DNA from: Cristatella mucedo
Lineage: Eukaryota > Bryozoa > Phylactolaemata > Cristatellidae
DNA: 64,000 nucleotides
NCBI GenBank assembly: GCA_009760855.2
Contig: WPIO01000014.1
Coordinates: forward strand, 4,485,001 to 4,549,000
Direction: 5' to 3'
In this document: in pieces, positions 24,181 to 35,605 of the stretch
Numbering within the stretch: the first letter of the stretch is position 1
Layout of the letters: each line of letters begins with the position of its first letter
Program-made: the position numbers and the translations under genes
The notes under the pieces: model-generated
Told to the model about the DNA's origin: nothing
The model's input: only the letters and a program-made list of their open reading frames with translations
Database searches by the model: none

Positions 24181-25377
24181 GAAAGCAAGACTTAAAAAAC
24201 TTATCCTATGTCAAATTCCCACAAGCAGAAAGCCCGAAGCAGGCCACAAGCAGGACAGAAGCAAGACTCGCCGTGTAAATGTGGCTTTAGTAGTGGTGTT
24301 AGGCAAACCTAGGTCTGTCAGTGATGACGTCAACTTCCTACTGGCGACTGCTCGGTCAATTGCATCATAGGATGCTTAGGCGTGAGAATACACTCCGATA
24401 TGCACGAGATGGACGTACTTATACTGTGTGCATATGTACATACAGATCTATATATAAATATGATTTCATATTTTGAATATTTGATCAATTTATGGTACCT
24501 TAGCCGGAGGAGCCCTACTCTGCCAGGGCCTAGGCGGCAGGGCTCCTAAGGTATACAAAGTGTGTGGGTGTATATCTAGTAGTATATAGAATATATGCAT
24601 ATATCTAGTATATGCACATGTGCATTTTTGTAAGGCTTGGCTTCTCAGGCCTTTCTGCAAGTCATGCCCACGAAGATGAATATAGCTGCACCACAGCTAA
24701 CTTCTTGAGCATGCACACACACACTAACACGAGCATTATAACAACGCAAGTGTACACACACACACAAACACACACGCGCGCGCATACACATATTCGCCTA
24801 ATCTGTGCTCCAAGGCTGCAGACGACTTTATATCATTTAATACTGCTGGAACTGCCTTGCCAATCATTTAAGACAATCAATTACAAAATGTCCTTTGCAG
24901 AAAAAATTTACTTCACAAACATACAAATTACATATGCATGCACAAACACGTGTACATACAGATACAGCGAGTACAAGTTCTAGTTGGGGTAGGCTCCATC
25001 ATGCTTCAACAGGCAAAATGCTTAGCGTTCGTGATTGCAACTGTGCAGGGCATGCTTCAGACTTCTTAGCCGTGCATGCAACAGCAGAGCAGCCAGACCG
25101 TCGAGCATGTAGCTCAACCTTCAGCCGGCAGTAAGTGTGGGAGACGGCAGTACACTGGTACTGGTGTGTGGCAGCTCGCCGCCGCTAGCCGTCCTCTGGC
25201 TCCCTCTGCCCCTTTGGTCTTTGGTGAGTGCTAGTCATGCGTGGTCACTGTCTCGAGTCCCCAGGGCAGTGACCGCGAATGCCACGCTGCCCGAGGCTGA
25301 GAAGCCCAAATGTCAGCTGTGGCAGTACGCATGTCATATCGCAGCCAGGTTTCAACCATAGTCGTATCAGCATTTTG

Positions 25378-25637
25378 TCACCTTCTTTTAGAATCTGAGC
25401 CACTACACTTTGCCGGACCACCGTTGGCTGGATTGACACTTGCCTCGCCATCAGCGCTTGCTTCCTCGTCGTCGTCGTCATCATCGTCGTCGGTATCGCT
25501 GTCATCACTGTCACCTTTTTCCTTGTCCTCGTCGTCGCTACTCTCATCGTCATCGTCACTGGTGTCATCACCGTTACTCTCTTCGTCGCTGCTGCTGCTT
25601 CCGCCATCCAAGCCATCCAGGCTGGCATCTGCACGAT
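25378..25637 (-). CDS. ERICH2: Last exon of ERICH2-like protein: acidic tail
   Basis: Exon of 260 nt, acceptor 'gactggtctccacag', stop TGA. Two bases complete an Asp codon begun in the previous exon. The product is a strongly acidic low-complexity segment of Asp, Glu and Ser (SSSSDEES, then DDDDESSDDEDKEK, then eight Asp in a row), ending KCSGSDSKRR. A TPR-like YEP-NP segment followed by a Glu/Asp-rich tail is how I remember the ERICH2 (glutamate-rich protein 2) C-terminus. That protein is linked to ciliated and testis tissue in vertebrates. The opposite strand gives a poly-Ser frame, which is a shadow. Confidence 0.75.
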
Positions 25638-25752
25638 CTGTGGAGACCAGTCTGTATTCAGCCCAGGCCAACTTGCAGGTGTTTGCATGCATGCGTATTA
25701 CAAAAATATCAGGGTAGTAGAATTCGAGGCCGTGGCAAATAGCCAAAATTAC

Positions 25753-25824
25753 CTTGTTCGATCTTTTGCTGTATAGCATCCTGGAATGCGAGGGCATCTG
25801 GATTGCTTGGTTCATATATCAGTA
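25753..25824 (-). CDS. ERICH2: ERICH2-like exon: 'LIYEPSNPDAL' segment
   Basis: A 72-nt exon between acceptor 'ttttttgctttgcag' and donor gtaatt. It encodes LIYEPSNPDALAFQDAIQ and a few more residues. This is the second half of a TPR-like helical hairpin (A..LC..I..YEP.NP.AL.F). It enters with two bases that complete an Ile codon begun in the exon at 33540 and leaves one base that completes Asp. The motif is what identifies the gene as ERICH2-like. The match is from memory, not from alignment. Confidence 0.8.
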
Positions 25825-26454
25825 CTGCAAAGCAAAAAAAAACTACTTTTGCAAGATTCAAGGTGGGGCGCCGTTCAAGAGAGCAACATTATAGTATACA
25901 CAACAGTAGACAGATCTTGTTGCGAGTGATGAACCATGCCCCCAACCAAGCTGGAGCTATCCGGTCGCTGCCTCTCCCCCACCCCCAGACAGTCGGCTAG
26001 TCAGCCCACACCAAGTCAGCGAATAGGCTCTCGACAAGCCAGTCGACAAGCCGGTCCTCGGGTGAAGGTAAAGAGTATAAGTACTACTTGGCTGATTCAA
26101 CGGCCATGTTTATGTGGCGACGGAAGAGCCTTGGGTACTATTTTGGGTGTGTCATTGCTGTCACGTGGTTCCGCCCCAGTCGACGTTCCATCCGCTCAAT
26201 AGGCGTGCTCCTTGCCGGCACATAACTCGTTTCTTGCCGCGAAATTTACTTTTTGCCTGTGCATCGGCCTGTACACACGCTATCCACTCTCTTCTCTCTT
26301 AACACCACGTGCTTCGTAGTAGCAAGCACGACGGCTACTGTCAGTATATAGGCTGAGCCCCTACACTGTCCCCCTCCTGCAGCGAGCAAGCAGCTAAGAA
26401 GTACCTGCAGTAGGATCCAAACCTACGATGTGTGCCACAAAGTGTCCACACCAG

Positions 26455-26530
26455 CTTAACCTTTGCAGCAAATTTACAGTGCCCTAGAAAGAGATTGGGT
26501 TCTCTGAGGGTGCTATATCAAATGCATTAT
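26455..26530 (+). mobile_element. LINE-A 3' tail fragment
   Basis: 'cagtgccctagaaagagatt', then 'ctctgagggtgctatatcaa' and 'atgcattatt' give the sense LINE-A terminus. It abuts the LINE-B copy that follows. Confidence 0.65.
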
Positions 26531-28490
26531 TGCCTGCGACCAGCGGCTGGCCGGTCAGAGAGCTCTGCCTTTTAAGTTCAAGCCACAACCAGGACCGCAG
26601 GGCTGGAGGAGGACGGGTCATATTTATAAGACAGTTAAACAATTTACTGGCCAATGCTGAGAGGTCTGACTCCCCAAATATTAACGGCTCAGCTGAAAAG
26701 TTTTCAGCCTTCTTTACTGAAAAATTGAGCACATTCGTGCCTTTATAAAGCCTCCTCCGAGTCAAGCAATTGTGGAATCACAACCTGCAACCATCCTTAA
26801 AAGGCTTTCCCAGGTTTCTGCGTGTGATGTGGCTACCTTAATATGGTCTAGTAAAAAGAGTTCGCCTACTGAAGACTCTATACCATCATCTCTGTGGTCT
26901 TCATTGGCAGACCAGTTTAGACCTGCTATAACCGAGATTCTTAATGCTTCTTTGGAAAAAAGGGATTGTACCCAAGTCCTTCAAATTGGCAATCGTTAGA
27001 CCCATACTTAAAAAGCCTGGATTAGATACAGAGGTCCTTGCAAACTATCGCCCAGTTTCCCTTCTTCCTTTCTTATCAAAGATTCTTGAAAAAATTGTCG
27101 CTAAGCAGCTGCTAGCACACATTGAAAAGAATTAAATGTCGGAAATATTTCAATCGAAGTTCAAGAGGCAGCAGTCCCCTGAAACTGCTCTCCTCCGTGT
27201 TAACAAAGACATGCTATGCAGCAGCAATGACGAGAATGTCCCTGCCATAGCTCTGCTAGATCTATCAGCTGCCTTCGACACCATTGATCACGATGTCCTA
27301 CTTAAACGATTGAGAATAACGATCGGTCTGGCAGAAAAGGTACTGGCATGGTTTAAATCGCACTTATCTGAATGTGTTCAATCTGTGTCGTGTGGGGTCA
27401 GATCTCACCCACGAGATCGGTCACTTGTGGAGTCCCTCAAGGCTCCGTCCTCGGTCCCTTGCTGTTCTCCATTTATACTCAACCCCTGGGAAAAGTGATT
27501 GATGCCCATGGAATAGGAATCACTTTGATGCTGACGATACTTAGTGGTATTTGCCATTCAAGCCGTCGGAATTTGCTGAAGTAACTGATAAGCTGAATGC
27601 TTGCTTTTCCGACATTCAATCCTGGATGTCGGAGAATTTCTTGAAACTAAATTACGATATAACTGACTGCTGCTCATAGGACACCATAAGCATGTGGCTG
27701 GATCAGAAGGCTTTGCTCTCCTAATAAGTGATGCTGTTGTGCGACCATCGCCACGTGCTCGAAATTTAGGTGTCGTTTTAGACAGCTGCCTAAATTTTAA
27801 AAGCTTCATTCAGAAGACTGTTTCTAAGCTAGCCATCACGTCCGATCCCTATCTATGATAAGGAGCTGTCTTCCACGTTGGCTTGCAAAAAATTTAACTG
27901 GCTCCTTAGTTCTGTCTCGGCTTGATTTTTGCAATTCCCTTTTGGCTGGGCTACCAAACAAAGCAACTAAGCCACTGCAAATTGCTATGAATATGGCTGC
28001 AAGGCTAGTTTGCAATCCCATAGGTTTGACCACTTGTCTCCTTTGCTAACTGGCTGAATAATAACTAGCTGAACTGCTGCACCAGCTTCAGCCTCCTCGT
28101 GCCCGCAGGTCCTGTATGGACAATAAATCAGCTGTTCCATTCCTCTGCTTAAAGACCGTTGGCAACAGAAGCTTGAGCTCTGCAGGTCCTAGACTGTGGA
28201 ACACGCTTCCACGATTCTTACGCAACGACAACTACTCTCCTGCTGCCGACTATAGCTCATCCTTTCCAGTGGTCCTGAGCTGCTACTTCCATGCCAATCA
28301 CTAGCTCAACTGCTCTCCTGACTCTGCTACCCTTCCCACTTTCTCTTTGTTGCATGAGATGAAGTCTGCTAGCTACCGAATGCTTACTGGCAGCCGCTTA
28401 GGTTGTGAGTGTGTTATACAAAACTCTCCTGCGTTACACCCGTATAGTCTGTGTGGCTTTGTGGAGTTACAGATAGAGATACATATACAT
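26530..28490 (+). mobile_element. LINE-B (CR1/L2-like) copy: reverse transcriptase plus 3' end
   Basis: Best LINE-B copy. RT blocks in order: '[17 protein letters not shown]' (near 26970), '[19 protein letters not shown]' (27040), 'ALLDLSAAFDTIDHDVLL' (27250), '[20 protein letters not shown]' (27430), and the catalytic loop at about 27520 reading DADD where family members have YADD. A SWM-NFLKLN block and a C-terminal 'RLDFCNSLLAGLPNKATK' follow. The 3' end 'gtggctttgtggagttacag' runs into GATACAT-like repeats. At least three frame breaks and in-frame stops show it is inactive. No endonuclease domain is present, so it is 5'-truncated. Confidence 0.9.
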
Positions 28491-28649
28491 ACAGCTGCAG
28501 AGGCTACAGTTGGCCGGTTCACGGGGATGAAGCTCAGCTGGACTTTATTGGCTAGAGGCCTTAGCTACCCTAGCTACCCAGAGTCGGCAATTCGGTCTGC
28601 TTTTGAACAGTGCTGGGCACATATAACATTATTCGACAGGACTAACATA

Positions 28650-28695
28650 ACCAATGAATAACCATAACCATAACCATAACCAATGAACCAATGAA
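28650..28695. repeat. (AACCAT)n short repeat
   Basis: About five 'aaccat' units followed by 'caatgaaccaatgaatg'. Confidence 0.7.
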
Positions 28696-28824
28696 TGTTC
28701 AAATGGTTCACCATCATCTAAAAGGTTCTTTATCTGCTATGTTAACAAGGAAGATAATGTCAAAAGGCAAATGCAGTGCCTTTTCAAAATTAGGTATGCA
28801 GATAGACTTGATAGCACTTATTTT

Positions 28825-29216
28825 GCATAAATAAGAATAATACATTTGATAAAATGCCCTCAGATAACTCAGTCTCTTTCTAGGCACTTTGTATTTTCTG
28901 CAAAGGAAGCACGATCGAATGGTTAGGGGTAGAATGCTCAATAAACAACAAGAATAACATGGTTAGGAGTGACATGCACAGGTTCGGCATGCAAGTATGG
29001 TTACTGGCAGGATGCATACTGTCAGCATGCATAAGCACATGAAGGTCGAGTCACAGAGACCCATTAAATGCTGTCATAAATAGATGTGTTTTTAGTTTAT
29101 TTTTAAACGTGGTCGAGTCAGGAGATGTTGTGACGCAAGTCCGGAGTGAGCTCCAGGCTTTGTGAGCATACGAACTAAATGCACAGTCTCCAAAGGATTT
29201 GAGGTTCGTACAAGGT
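28825..29216 (-). mobile_element. LINE-A copy, 3' part (interrupted by the next element)
   Basis: Reversed tail, 3' untranslated part and start of the reversed coding end, stopping at 'ggttcgtacaaggtata'. The missing continuation, beginning 'ataggtaaataatttagatt', is found at about 30005, on the far side of the LINE-A copy at 29218. The two pieces are one element split by insertion. Confidence 0.75.
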
Positions 29217-29217
29217 A

Positions 29218-30004
29218 TAATAATAATAATAATAAAAATATTGCACTTGATAAAGCGCCCTCAGAGAACTTAATCTCTTTCTAGGCGCTTTACATTTGCT
29301 GCAAAGTGATATGCAATTGAATAGTAAGTAAAATCATGCTTGAAAAACAAACAAAATGAATAATATGGTTAGGGGTGACATGCACAGGGTCAGCATGCAA
29401 ATGTGGTTAGTGGCAGCATGCACAGTGTCAGCACAAATAAGCACATCAAGGACGAATCACAGGAACAACTAAATGCTGTCCTAAATAGGTGTTTTTTTAA
29501 GTTTCTTTTAAATGTGGTCAGGCCATGGGATGTTCTGACGCAAGTCGGGAGGGAGTTCCAGGCTTTGGGAGCATACAAGCTGAATGCACGGTCTCCAAAG
29601 GATTTAAGGTTTGTACGAGGTATTTCCAGACTGTTGGATTCCGAAAAGCGGGTGGTACGATGCTTGGCCTGATGGGGTAGTATATCTGAAAGATAGGCTG
29701 GAGCCATAGAATGAAGAGACCTAAAAGTGAGCGACAAAACCTTGAGGTCAATCCGTTGCCTCACTGGTAGCCAGTGCAGGTCGGCGAGAAGTGGAGTAAT
29801 GTGGCAACTGCGACGCTCACGACAGACAAGCCTAGCTGCATAGTTTTGCACCAGCTGCAATCGCCTGATCGCACATGCTGGTAGGCCAGTAAGCAGTGAG
29901 TTGCAGAAGTCGAGACGGGATGTCACGAATGCATGGACCAACTTGGACGTGGTATCCTTATCTAAACAAGCCCGAATTTTAGCAATGTTATGAAGCTGAA
30001 AATA
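29218..30004 (-). mobile_element. LINE-A copy nested inside another LINE-A
   Basis: (AAT)n, 'cacttgataaagcgccctca' and the full C-terminal domain in a 200-codon minus-strand frame: RLDFCNSLLTGLPACAIR, then RLQLVQNYAARLVCRERR, HITPLLADLHWLP, APKAWNSLP. It is truncated just upstream of the KLVHAFVTSR block. It is the younger of the pair, because it interrupts the copy on either side. Confidence 0.85.
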
Positions 30005-30540
30005 TATAGGTAAATAATTTAGATTCCTAAAATGACTGGTACCATGTTCAGCCTGGTGAGGGAGTAGATCTGATAGGTAAGCTGGAGCCAAAGAATGAAA
30101 GGACCTAAAAGTGATGACAAAACCTTGAAGTCGATGCCTTTCTTGACTGGGAGTCAGTGCAGGTCAGCGAGAAGTGGTGGGATGTGGCAACTGCAAAGCT
30201 CACGACAGACAAGCCTAGTTTTGCACCAGCTGTAAGTGCCTGAGTGCACAGGCCGGCAGACCAGTAAGCAGTGAGTTACAGAAGTCAAGACAGGATGTCA
30301 CAAATGCATGGACTAATGTAGATGTGGTATCCCTGTCTAAACAAGCCCAAATCGACTGTGGAGCTTATGTGGTCGTCTAATGAAAGGTCAATTTGAAACA
30401 TGACCCCTAAATTTCGTGCAGATTCAAACGGAGATATGCTGCCAGAGCTTATTTTGAGCGCTAACATTTCCATTTTCTGAATCACGCTTGGTTTGCCATA
30501 ACTAGTAAGTTCGAATGTTCAGCATGTATGCGAATGTATT
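30005..30540 (-). mobile_element. LINE-A copy, 5' part (interrupted)
   Basis: Continues the element at 28825-29216. The minus strand shows degraded 'LAPAYLSDLLPHQAEH', 'LHWLP'-region remains and, further upstream, 'GSISPFESARNLGVMFQIDL', the LINE-A thumb region (compare 'PVASACKLCVLLYSDL' at 3970 on the plus strand). Confidence 0.7.
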
Positions 30541-30899
30541 TGCTATATCTGACGAATAATATGCCAGTATTTGCACTTGGATGGCAATAAACCATCTCGA
30601 ATTGAATGACTATAAAATCAAATTAACAACTATGAACAAAAGTAGTGTCCATCAGGAACTGCAAAGCCTATGATGGTCAACATATTCGTTGAAACCTTGG
30701 CCCGGATCTGGGACTGTAAAAGTACTTTTTTTTAAACCAGTTCAACAGAGGCTGCTAAATGTCAAACAGGCTCGACCTACGAGTATTAAGAGTAGCCAGT
30801 CCTCATGGATTGTAAGATTGGCATCGCTAGCTGGCCCTAGCCCTAGTGCTCACAACCACGGTTTCCTGTTGAAGACTGTTCTACCTTAATATCGGCAAA

Positions 30900-31232
30900 A
30901 TAGTTGAAGCTTGGAACTACAGTGCAAGCACTTTATGGTCACTTCATTCTCTTGCTCCAAGCTACCTATCCGAACTACTTCCCAATCAAGCCAGGCATCG
31001 TACGATGCACTCTTCTGACTCAAGTCGTTAGCTGTGCCTCAAATCAACCCCCAATCCTTTAGAGGGTGGCTTTAGTTCTTATGCTACCAAAGGCCAAAAC
31101 TGACTCCCGACTGATGTCACGACATCCCCTGATTTGACGACATTTTAAACGAAGCTAAAATGCACCTGTTCCACTGTCGTGCATGCTATCGCTAACCATA
31201 TTGACATACTTCCTTTACAGCACATGTAAAAT

Positions 31233-31270
<38 letters not shown>

Positions 31271-31320
31271 TTTTCTGAGGGCATTATACAAATGTATTAT
31301 CATTATTATCTGCAGTGTAT
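30900..31320 (+). mobile_element. LINE-A C-terminal fragment with expanded (GA)n in its tail
   Basis: Degraded 'LHSLAPSYLSELL' coding remains and a tail reading 'aataccgagagagagagaga' at about 31231-31266, then 'ttttctgagggcattataca' and ATT-type repeats. The GA run replaces the 'agaaagagatt' of other copies. Confidence 0.7.
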
Positions 31321-31974
31321 ACGACTGTAGCAACTGCAGGCTACACAAGTAATCGCTACCCATCTGAGATTTCAGCCCAGCTGCATTAGCCACCCAACTT
31401 AATTCTTTGCTTATCTCAGATGTCCACCCAGTACAGGTCAGCCACGGCCGACCCTACTTCTGTCTAGGTCATTGCAAACAAAAGGCAGTCTCAGCCTGCC
31501 GTCGGCTTGATAGGACCTCTTCTTCCACCTCTTTCGGTGGCAAAATGGTACCTAACCTGATGCTTTTTCTGCTAAACAACGAACCCCTTCTTCATCTCGA
31601 GAGGTGGTGAGTCGTGCCTCAACAAGATCTCGAGTACCCATTCACTCAGTCATTTCAGGTAAGCTTAAATGCAGTCGGGTGAGCTTAAATGCTCCCTGCA
31701 TGCTCAGCTGTGAGAGTGTGCAAATTGGGGGTTGTTTCACTCCCAGAAACTTCTGGTTGCATCTACTCAGGTCAAAGGCCTAGCCCCTGAAAATCATCTT
31801 CAATAATATTTTGACACAAGCCACTGTTAAGGATATTGATAGACAAAGGACCTATGCCTGCAGGCAGTTTGCCTATAAAGACCTATCCATCAGAAGCTTT
31901 TTAGATGCTGGGGCTCGCTGAGGCTTGGACTGCACTGCATTAGTAGACTTAGCAGAGTGCAGCACTCCTCCAAT

Positions 31975-32230
31975 ATGTAATGTATCTCCGTCTGTAACTC
32001 CACAAAGTCATAAAGACCATGTGGGTGTTACGCAGGAGAGTTTTGTATAGCGCACTCTCATCCCTAAGCAGCTTTTGGTACGCATTTGGTAGCCAACAGA
32101 CTTCGTCTCACGCAACAAAGAGAAAGTGGGAAGCATAGCATAGCCAGGAGAGCAGTTGAGGAAGTGAGTAGCATGGAAGTAGCAGCTCAGAGCCACTGAA
32201 AAGGGATGTGTGCGAACATACCTGTGACTG
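31975..32230 (-). mobile_element. LINE-B 3' tail
   Basis: 'taatgtatctccgtctgtaa', then 'ctccacaaagtcataaagac': the reversed LINE-B terminus and 3' untranslated region without coding domain. Confidence 0.7.
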
Positions 32231-32276
32231 CATGAATGCACATTCACATAAAGTAAAGAAAAACTTATCAAGCAGC

Positions 32277-32412
32277 CTTCTCTAGATATCGGCAGAAAAG
32301 CCTTGAGAGCGATCACCACCTCTTGCAATATATAATAAAGGATAGCCTGCTATAAGACTCGAACCCGCAACTTGGATAGTGAAGAGTGAGCACGTTACCC
32401 CTGGGGCTACGA
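32277..32412 (-). mobile_element. S1 SINE, partial
   Basis: Reversed B box 'agactcgaacccgcaacttg' and reversed head 'gttacccctggggctacgac'. The 'aaatcagct' end is missing. Confidence 0.65.
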
Positions 32413-32944
32413 CCCGAGGGCAAGTGTAAACATGCACGAACACCCACAACATAAACGTGCACAAATACAGACACACACGCATATGAGGGTGCACTTAAGC
32501 ACATGGATGCATGCATGTATACCATTAATAAAGTGCAAGGATTCAAAGGACGTGATCTTCAGCCAGGACGTGCTTAACGTGGGAACTCGCAGCAACTCTA
32601 CAGTCAAAAACACTTTAGCCCACGCCGGCTACATGCAGTACATGGTTTAAGATGAAGTAAAATATTGAATCACTGGTTATCGTGGAACTGTAAGCAATCG
32701 CATTTTCTAAATACAAGTTATATAAAAACTGCAAAAGACTTTGAGATACTCTGTATAGATATACCATCCATCACGAAGAAGCGTAGGCTAGTACTGCTGG
32801 CTGAGGCTTGGTTTTTAATGAATTCCCCACAACTCCTAGGATGAATGAAAAGATACAGTATGGATGCTTGCATGCATGCTAGATTATCTGGTATCACTCA
32901 ATCGGTTTACATGCCCAAAAGCTAAAATGCAGAAATCTCTTCCA

Positions 32945-33425
32945 TGAAGATAATAATGCATTTGCACCACACCTTAAAGAGAACTCTTTCGAGGCACTGA
33001 TGTGGCCTGGAAAGAAAGGACTATCAAGTGATCAGTGATAGCATGTACAATATCAAAACTCGTAAGCACATACAGGACAATTCTCACGGATGGAGGAAAT
33101 ACTGTGTTAGGTTTTTAGTTTCATTTAAAATTTCATCAAGTCAATGAATATATCAGTGATTTGAGACTGTTTTTTGAGTCGCAGCTAAACAAGCGAAGTA
33201 AGATGTGTGATTGGTACAAGAGGACACCCAATGTGTGAGGGTTTCATATGGGAAAGCCTGAGCAAGAGAATGGAGCCTAAAATTGAGTGATAAGAACTTG
33301 AAGACAGCGTGCTGCTTGATGAGGAGCTAGTGAAGGTCAGAGGAAAGTGGTGGCACGTGGCAGCTGTGATGCCTTCGACAGACGAGCCTAACTTTGACAC
33401 CAGCTCATCAGCAGAAAATGTGTAT
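32945..33425 (-). mobile_element. Decayed LINE-A copy
   Basis: 'gataataatgcatttgcacc', a degraded tail and 'ggtcagaggaaagtggtggc' (compare 'ggtcggcgagaagtggagta' at 29780) mark a reversed, old copy. It lies about 110 bp from the ERICH2-like exon at 33540. Confidence 0.65.
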
Positions 33426-33539
33426 GGGTAAAACTACGCTTTGATCACGTGCAGTTGAATTTTTGCCAGCATGCCAGTTTTGGTCAATCATTTGCCAATT
33501 ACCAACAGTTCTGCCTTCCTGTGCCTGCAAAGTACTTAC

Positions 33540-33597
33540 TCATCCTACACAGTTTGGCAGCAGTTTGATAGTCCTTTTTCATAATGCAATCTAAAAA
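33540..33597 (-). CDS. ERICH2: ERICH2-like exon: first helix of TPR-like hairpin
   Basis: A 58-nt exon, acceptor 'tatttgctgattag', donor gtaagt. It encodes FLDCIMKKDYQTAAKLCRM plus one base that completes Ile with the exon at 25824, giving '..AAKLCRM-ILIYEPSNPDAL..'. It enters in phase 0, as left by the exon ending at 36435. The joined segment is the part of ERICH2 I recognise. It is far too short for an ORF scan and was found by looking for the missing half of the hairpin. Confidence 0.8.
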
Positions 33598-34762
33598 CTA
33601 ATCAGCAAATAACTGTGTCAGTACGAATAGCCACATCAGCAAGAATTTCAGCTGCCTACAGTGAGACAGTCAGTGGCTTTCCGGCTCTCAGCGCTACAGC
33701 TTTGGTGCATGCAAGCATTGATAAGCCTTCAAAGTGATCACTGTCCGTTGTACATATGAGGGCATACAAAAATATATCCACTTTGGTTGTCGGTTCAGTT
33801 CAGAGCTGTGTAACGAGAGCACAATTCGCACACTTCAAGCTGTACAATACTCAGTGGATGCCAGCCAAGGCTTACTGCAAAACCCTGTCTAGCTACCAGG
33901 ATTGTGAACCTGGCACTCCAAATCCGAATCAGACCCAAATCCGTGACCTCGTGTAGGTAGGGTAGAGCCAATGGGAAGCATTACAATTTAGAATGCTAAG
34001 CCCAAACTCCTGTTTACTGCCCTTGCAGTCAGCAGGACCAACAACAATCTGAAAATAATCGATTAAGTGACATTCGTGCATGTCCGTCGATCCTGCTAAT
34101 AGTTCGATGACTTATATGGCGTTTTATAGAATTACGGGAAAACCTCAAAGACCTGCAAGATGCTCAAAGCTGGAACAGTGTTTAGGCTGCCGACAGCATA
34201 TTTTTTGGAGACTCAGATATGATCGATGAGTGAGAAGATGTATTATCACCATTAGAGAATAGACATCCCAAAAATATGCAAGTGGCGAGTTCCTCCACGA
34301 TGCTACAAACTGCTCTTCTGTGTACTGTAGCTTTCGCTACTTGTACGTTTGATAGAATTCTGGTTAGACCAAAACAATAACTGGCATATAACTCAGTGAC
34401 CCTGTTTTACCCTGATTTATGTTGCCTCAAAATACCAACACACAAGTACCGTAGTAATTTCGCATATGTTCACATGGGCAGTGGAGATAGCACTGTTATT
34501 CTTAACAACTCTGTCGCCATTCAACAAGCAAGATGTTTCGCCTTTCAATAAACGTCTACTGTCTTAACCGTGCGATCTATAGTGCCAGTATGACATTTTT
34601 TAGAAGAGCAACCTGGAGAGTACCAATGGAAAGTTCCATCCGCCATCGAGCTGTAGGCTCAATGCAATTCATACTCGCGGGTAACTGAGGCAATACAATT
34701 CTTTTTGCAAACAGCAGTGTCTGCAATAACCGGCAGTATTTTGGTCTAGGCAGAAATATATA

Positions 34763-34789
34763 CAATATGTGTGTGTGTGTGTGTGTGTG

Positions 34790-34847
<58 letters not shown>

Positions 34848-34949
34848 GTGTGTGTGTAAGTGTGTGTGTAAATGTGTGTAAATGTGTGTAAATGTGTGTG
34901 TGCGTGCGTGCGTGCGTGCGTGTGTGTGTGTGTGTGTGTGGGGGGGGTT
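34763..34949. repeat. (GT)n microsatellite with variants and G run
   Basis: About 180 bp of GT, with GTAA and GTGC interruptions, ending in seven G. It directly abuts the 3' end of a reversed S2 SINE. Confidence 0.9.
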
Positions 34950-35070
34950 CGTTTTTATAGTGTCCTAAGACAACTTAATCTCTATTCAGGTGCTTCACAT
35001 ACGCCACGGATCTCGGGCCACAACCTGGGCCATCAAATGCATCCACCTTGACCACGGTCGGGACGAATGA
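34950..35070 (-). mobile_element. S2 SINE
   Basis: 'cgtttttatagtgtcctaag', 'caacttaatctctattcagg', and a reversed head ending 'ccttgaccacggtcgggacg'. The order matches other reversed S2 copies. Confidence 0.75.
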
Positions 35071-35464
35071 AAATAAAATGATCTCTCGGTGGCAGAGAGA
35101 ATCCTAATATTTAGTATATCGCCGTGGCAGCACTCTAATTATAAATTTGACACGGCATGCACTTGAGCAGACAGCTCCATTTACAATATATTGCCCGGGT
35201 GGAATTTTACATGCTGGAAAACCTGCAGTCATTGTAAGCTTGACAATTGTAATAAGCATAAGCTACACTGGGTGCAAGTAAAGAAAAAGTAAAGATTACC
35301 TCATCAAACACCCTCATTTATATCCCTATTAATTAAAGCAAGAAAGTTCGTCGATCACTCGGCAAGATGGGGATCAGTACTGCCGGGAGTGACGTGTAAT
35401 ATCCACGTAAATTTATGTACGGTATAACATAGACTCAGCAAAGCAAGTCCACATGCAGTGAGCT

Positions 35465-35605
35465 CTAGTAGCCGCAGAAGAGCTTTAGTGGCTATCACTA
35501 CCACTTTGTAGTAAGCAATAGAAGATTTTCTGCTGCAGGATTCAAACCCACGACCTAGGTCATGAAGTGTGAGCACCTCAACCTTGGGCTAAGAACCGGG
35601 TCAAG
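35465..35605 (-). mobile_element. S1 SINE
   Basis: 'gcaggattcaaacccacgac' (reversed B box), 'ctaggtcatgaagtgtgagc' and 'aaccttgggctaagaaccgg' (reversed head). Confidence 0.75.

Larger units (their letters stand above)
20260..25377. other. Upstream of mucin-like gene, repeats only
   Basis: Between the start of the mucin-like gene and the stop of the ERICH2-like gene I see no supported exon. 20260-20700 is GC-rich and probably the promoter side of the mucin-like gene (inference). Other contents are LINE-A debris (21845-22680), an S1 SINE (24025-24180) and CA-rich and TA-rich tracts around 24420-24970. Confidence 0.5.
25825..33539 (-). other. Intron of ERICH2-like gene (7.7 kb) full of LINEs
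   Basis: It separates the two halves of the TPR-like hairpin. It holds a LINE-B copy (26530-28490), nested LINE-A copies (28825-30540), further LINE-A and LINE-B pieces and an S1 SINE. 25900-26450 and 32410-32940 show nothing I can name apart from a CA-rich patch near 32450. Confidence 0.6.

Noticed and set aside
25310-25717. Plus-strand poly-Ser frame
   Set aside because: It is the antisense shadow of the acidic exon of the ERICH2-like gene, whose splice sites are on the minus strand.
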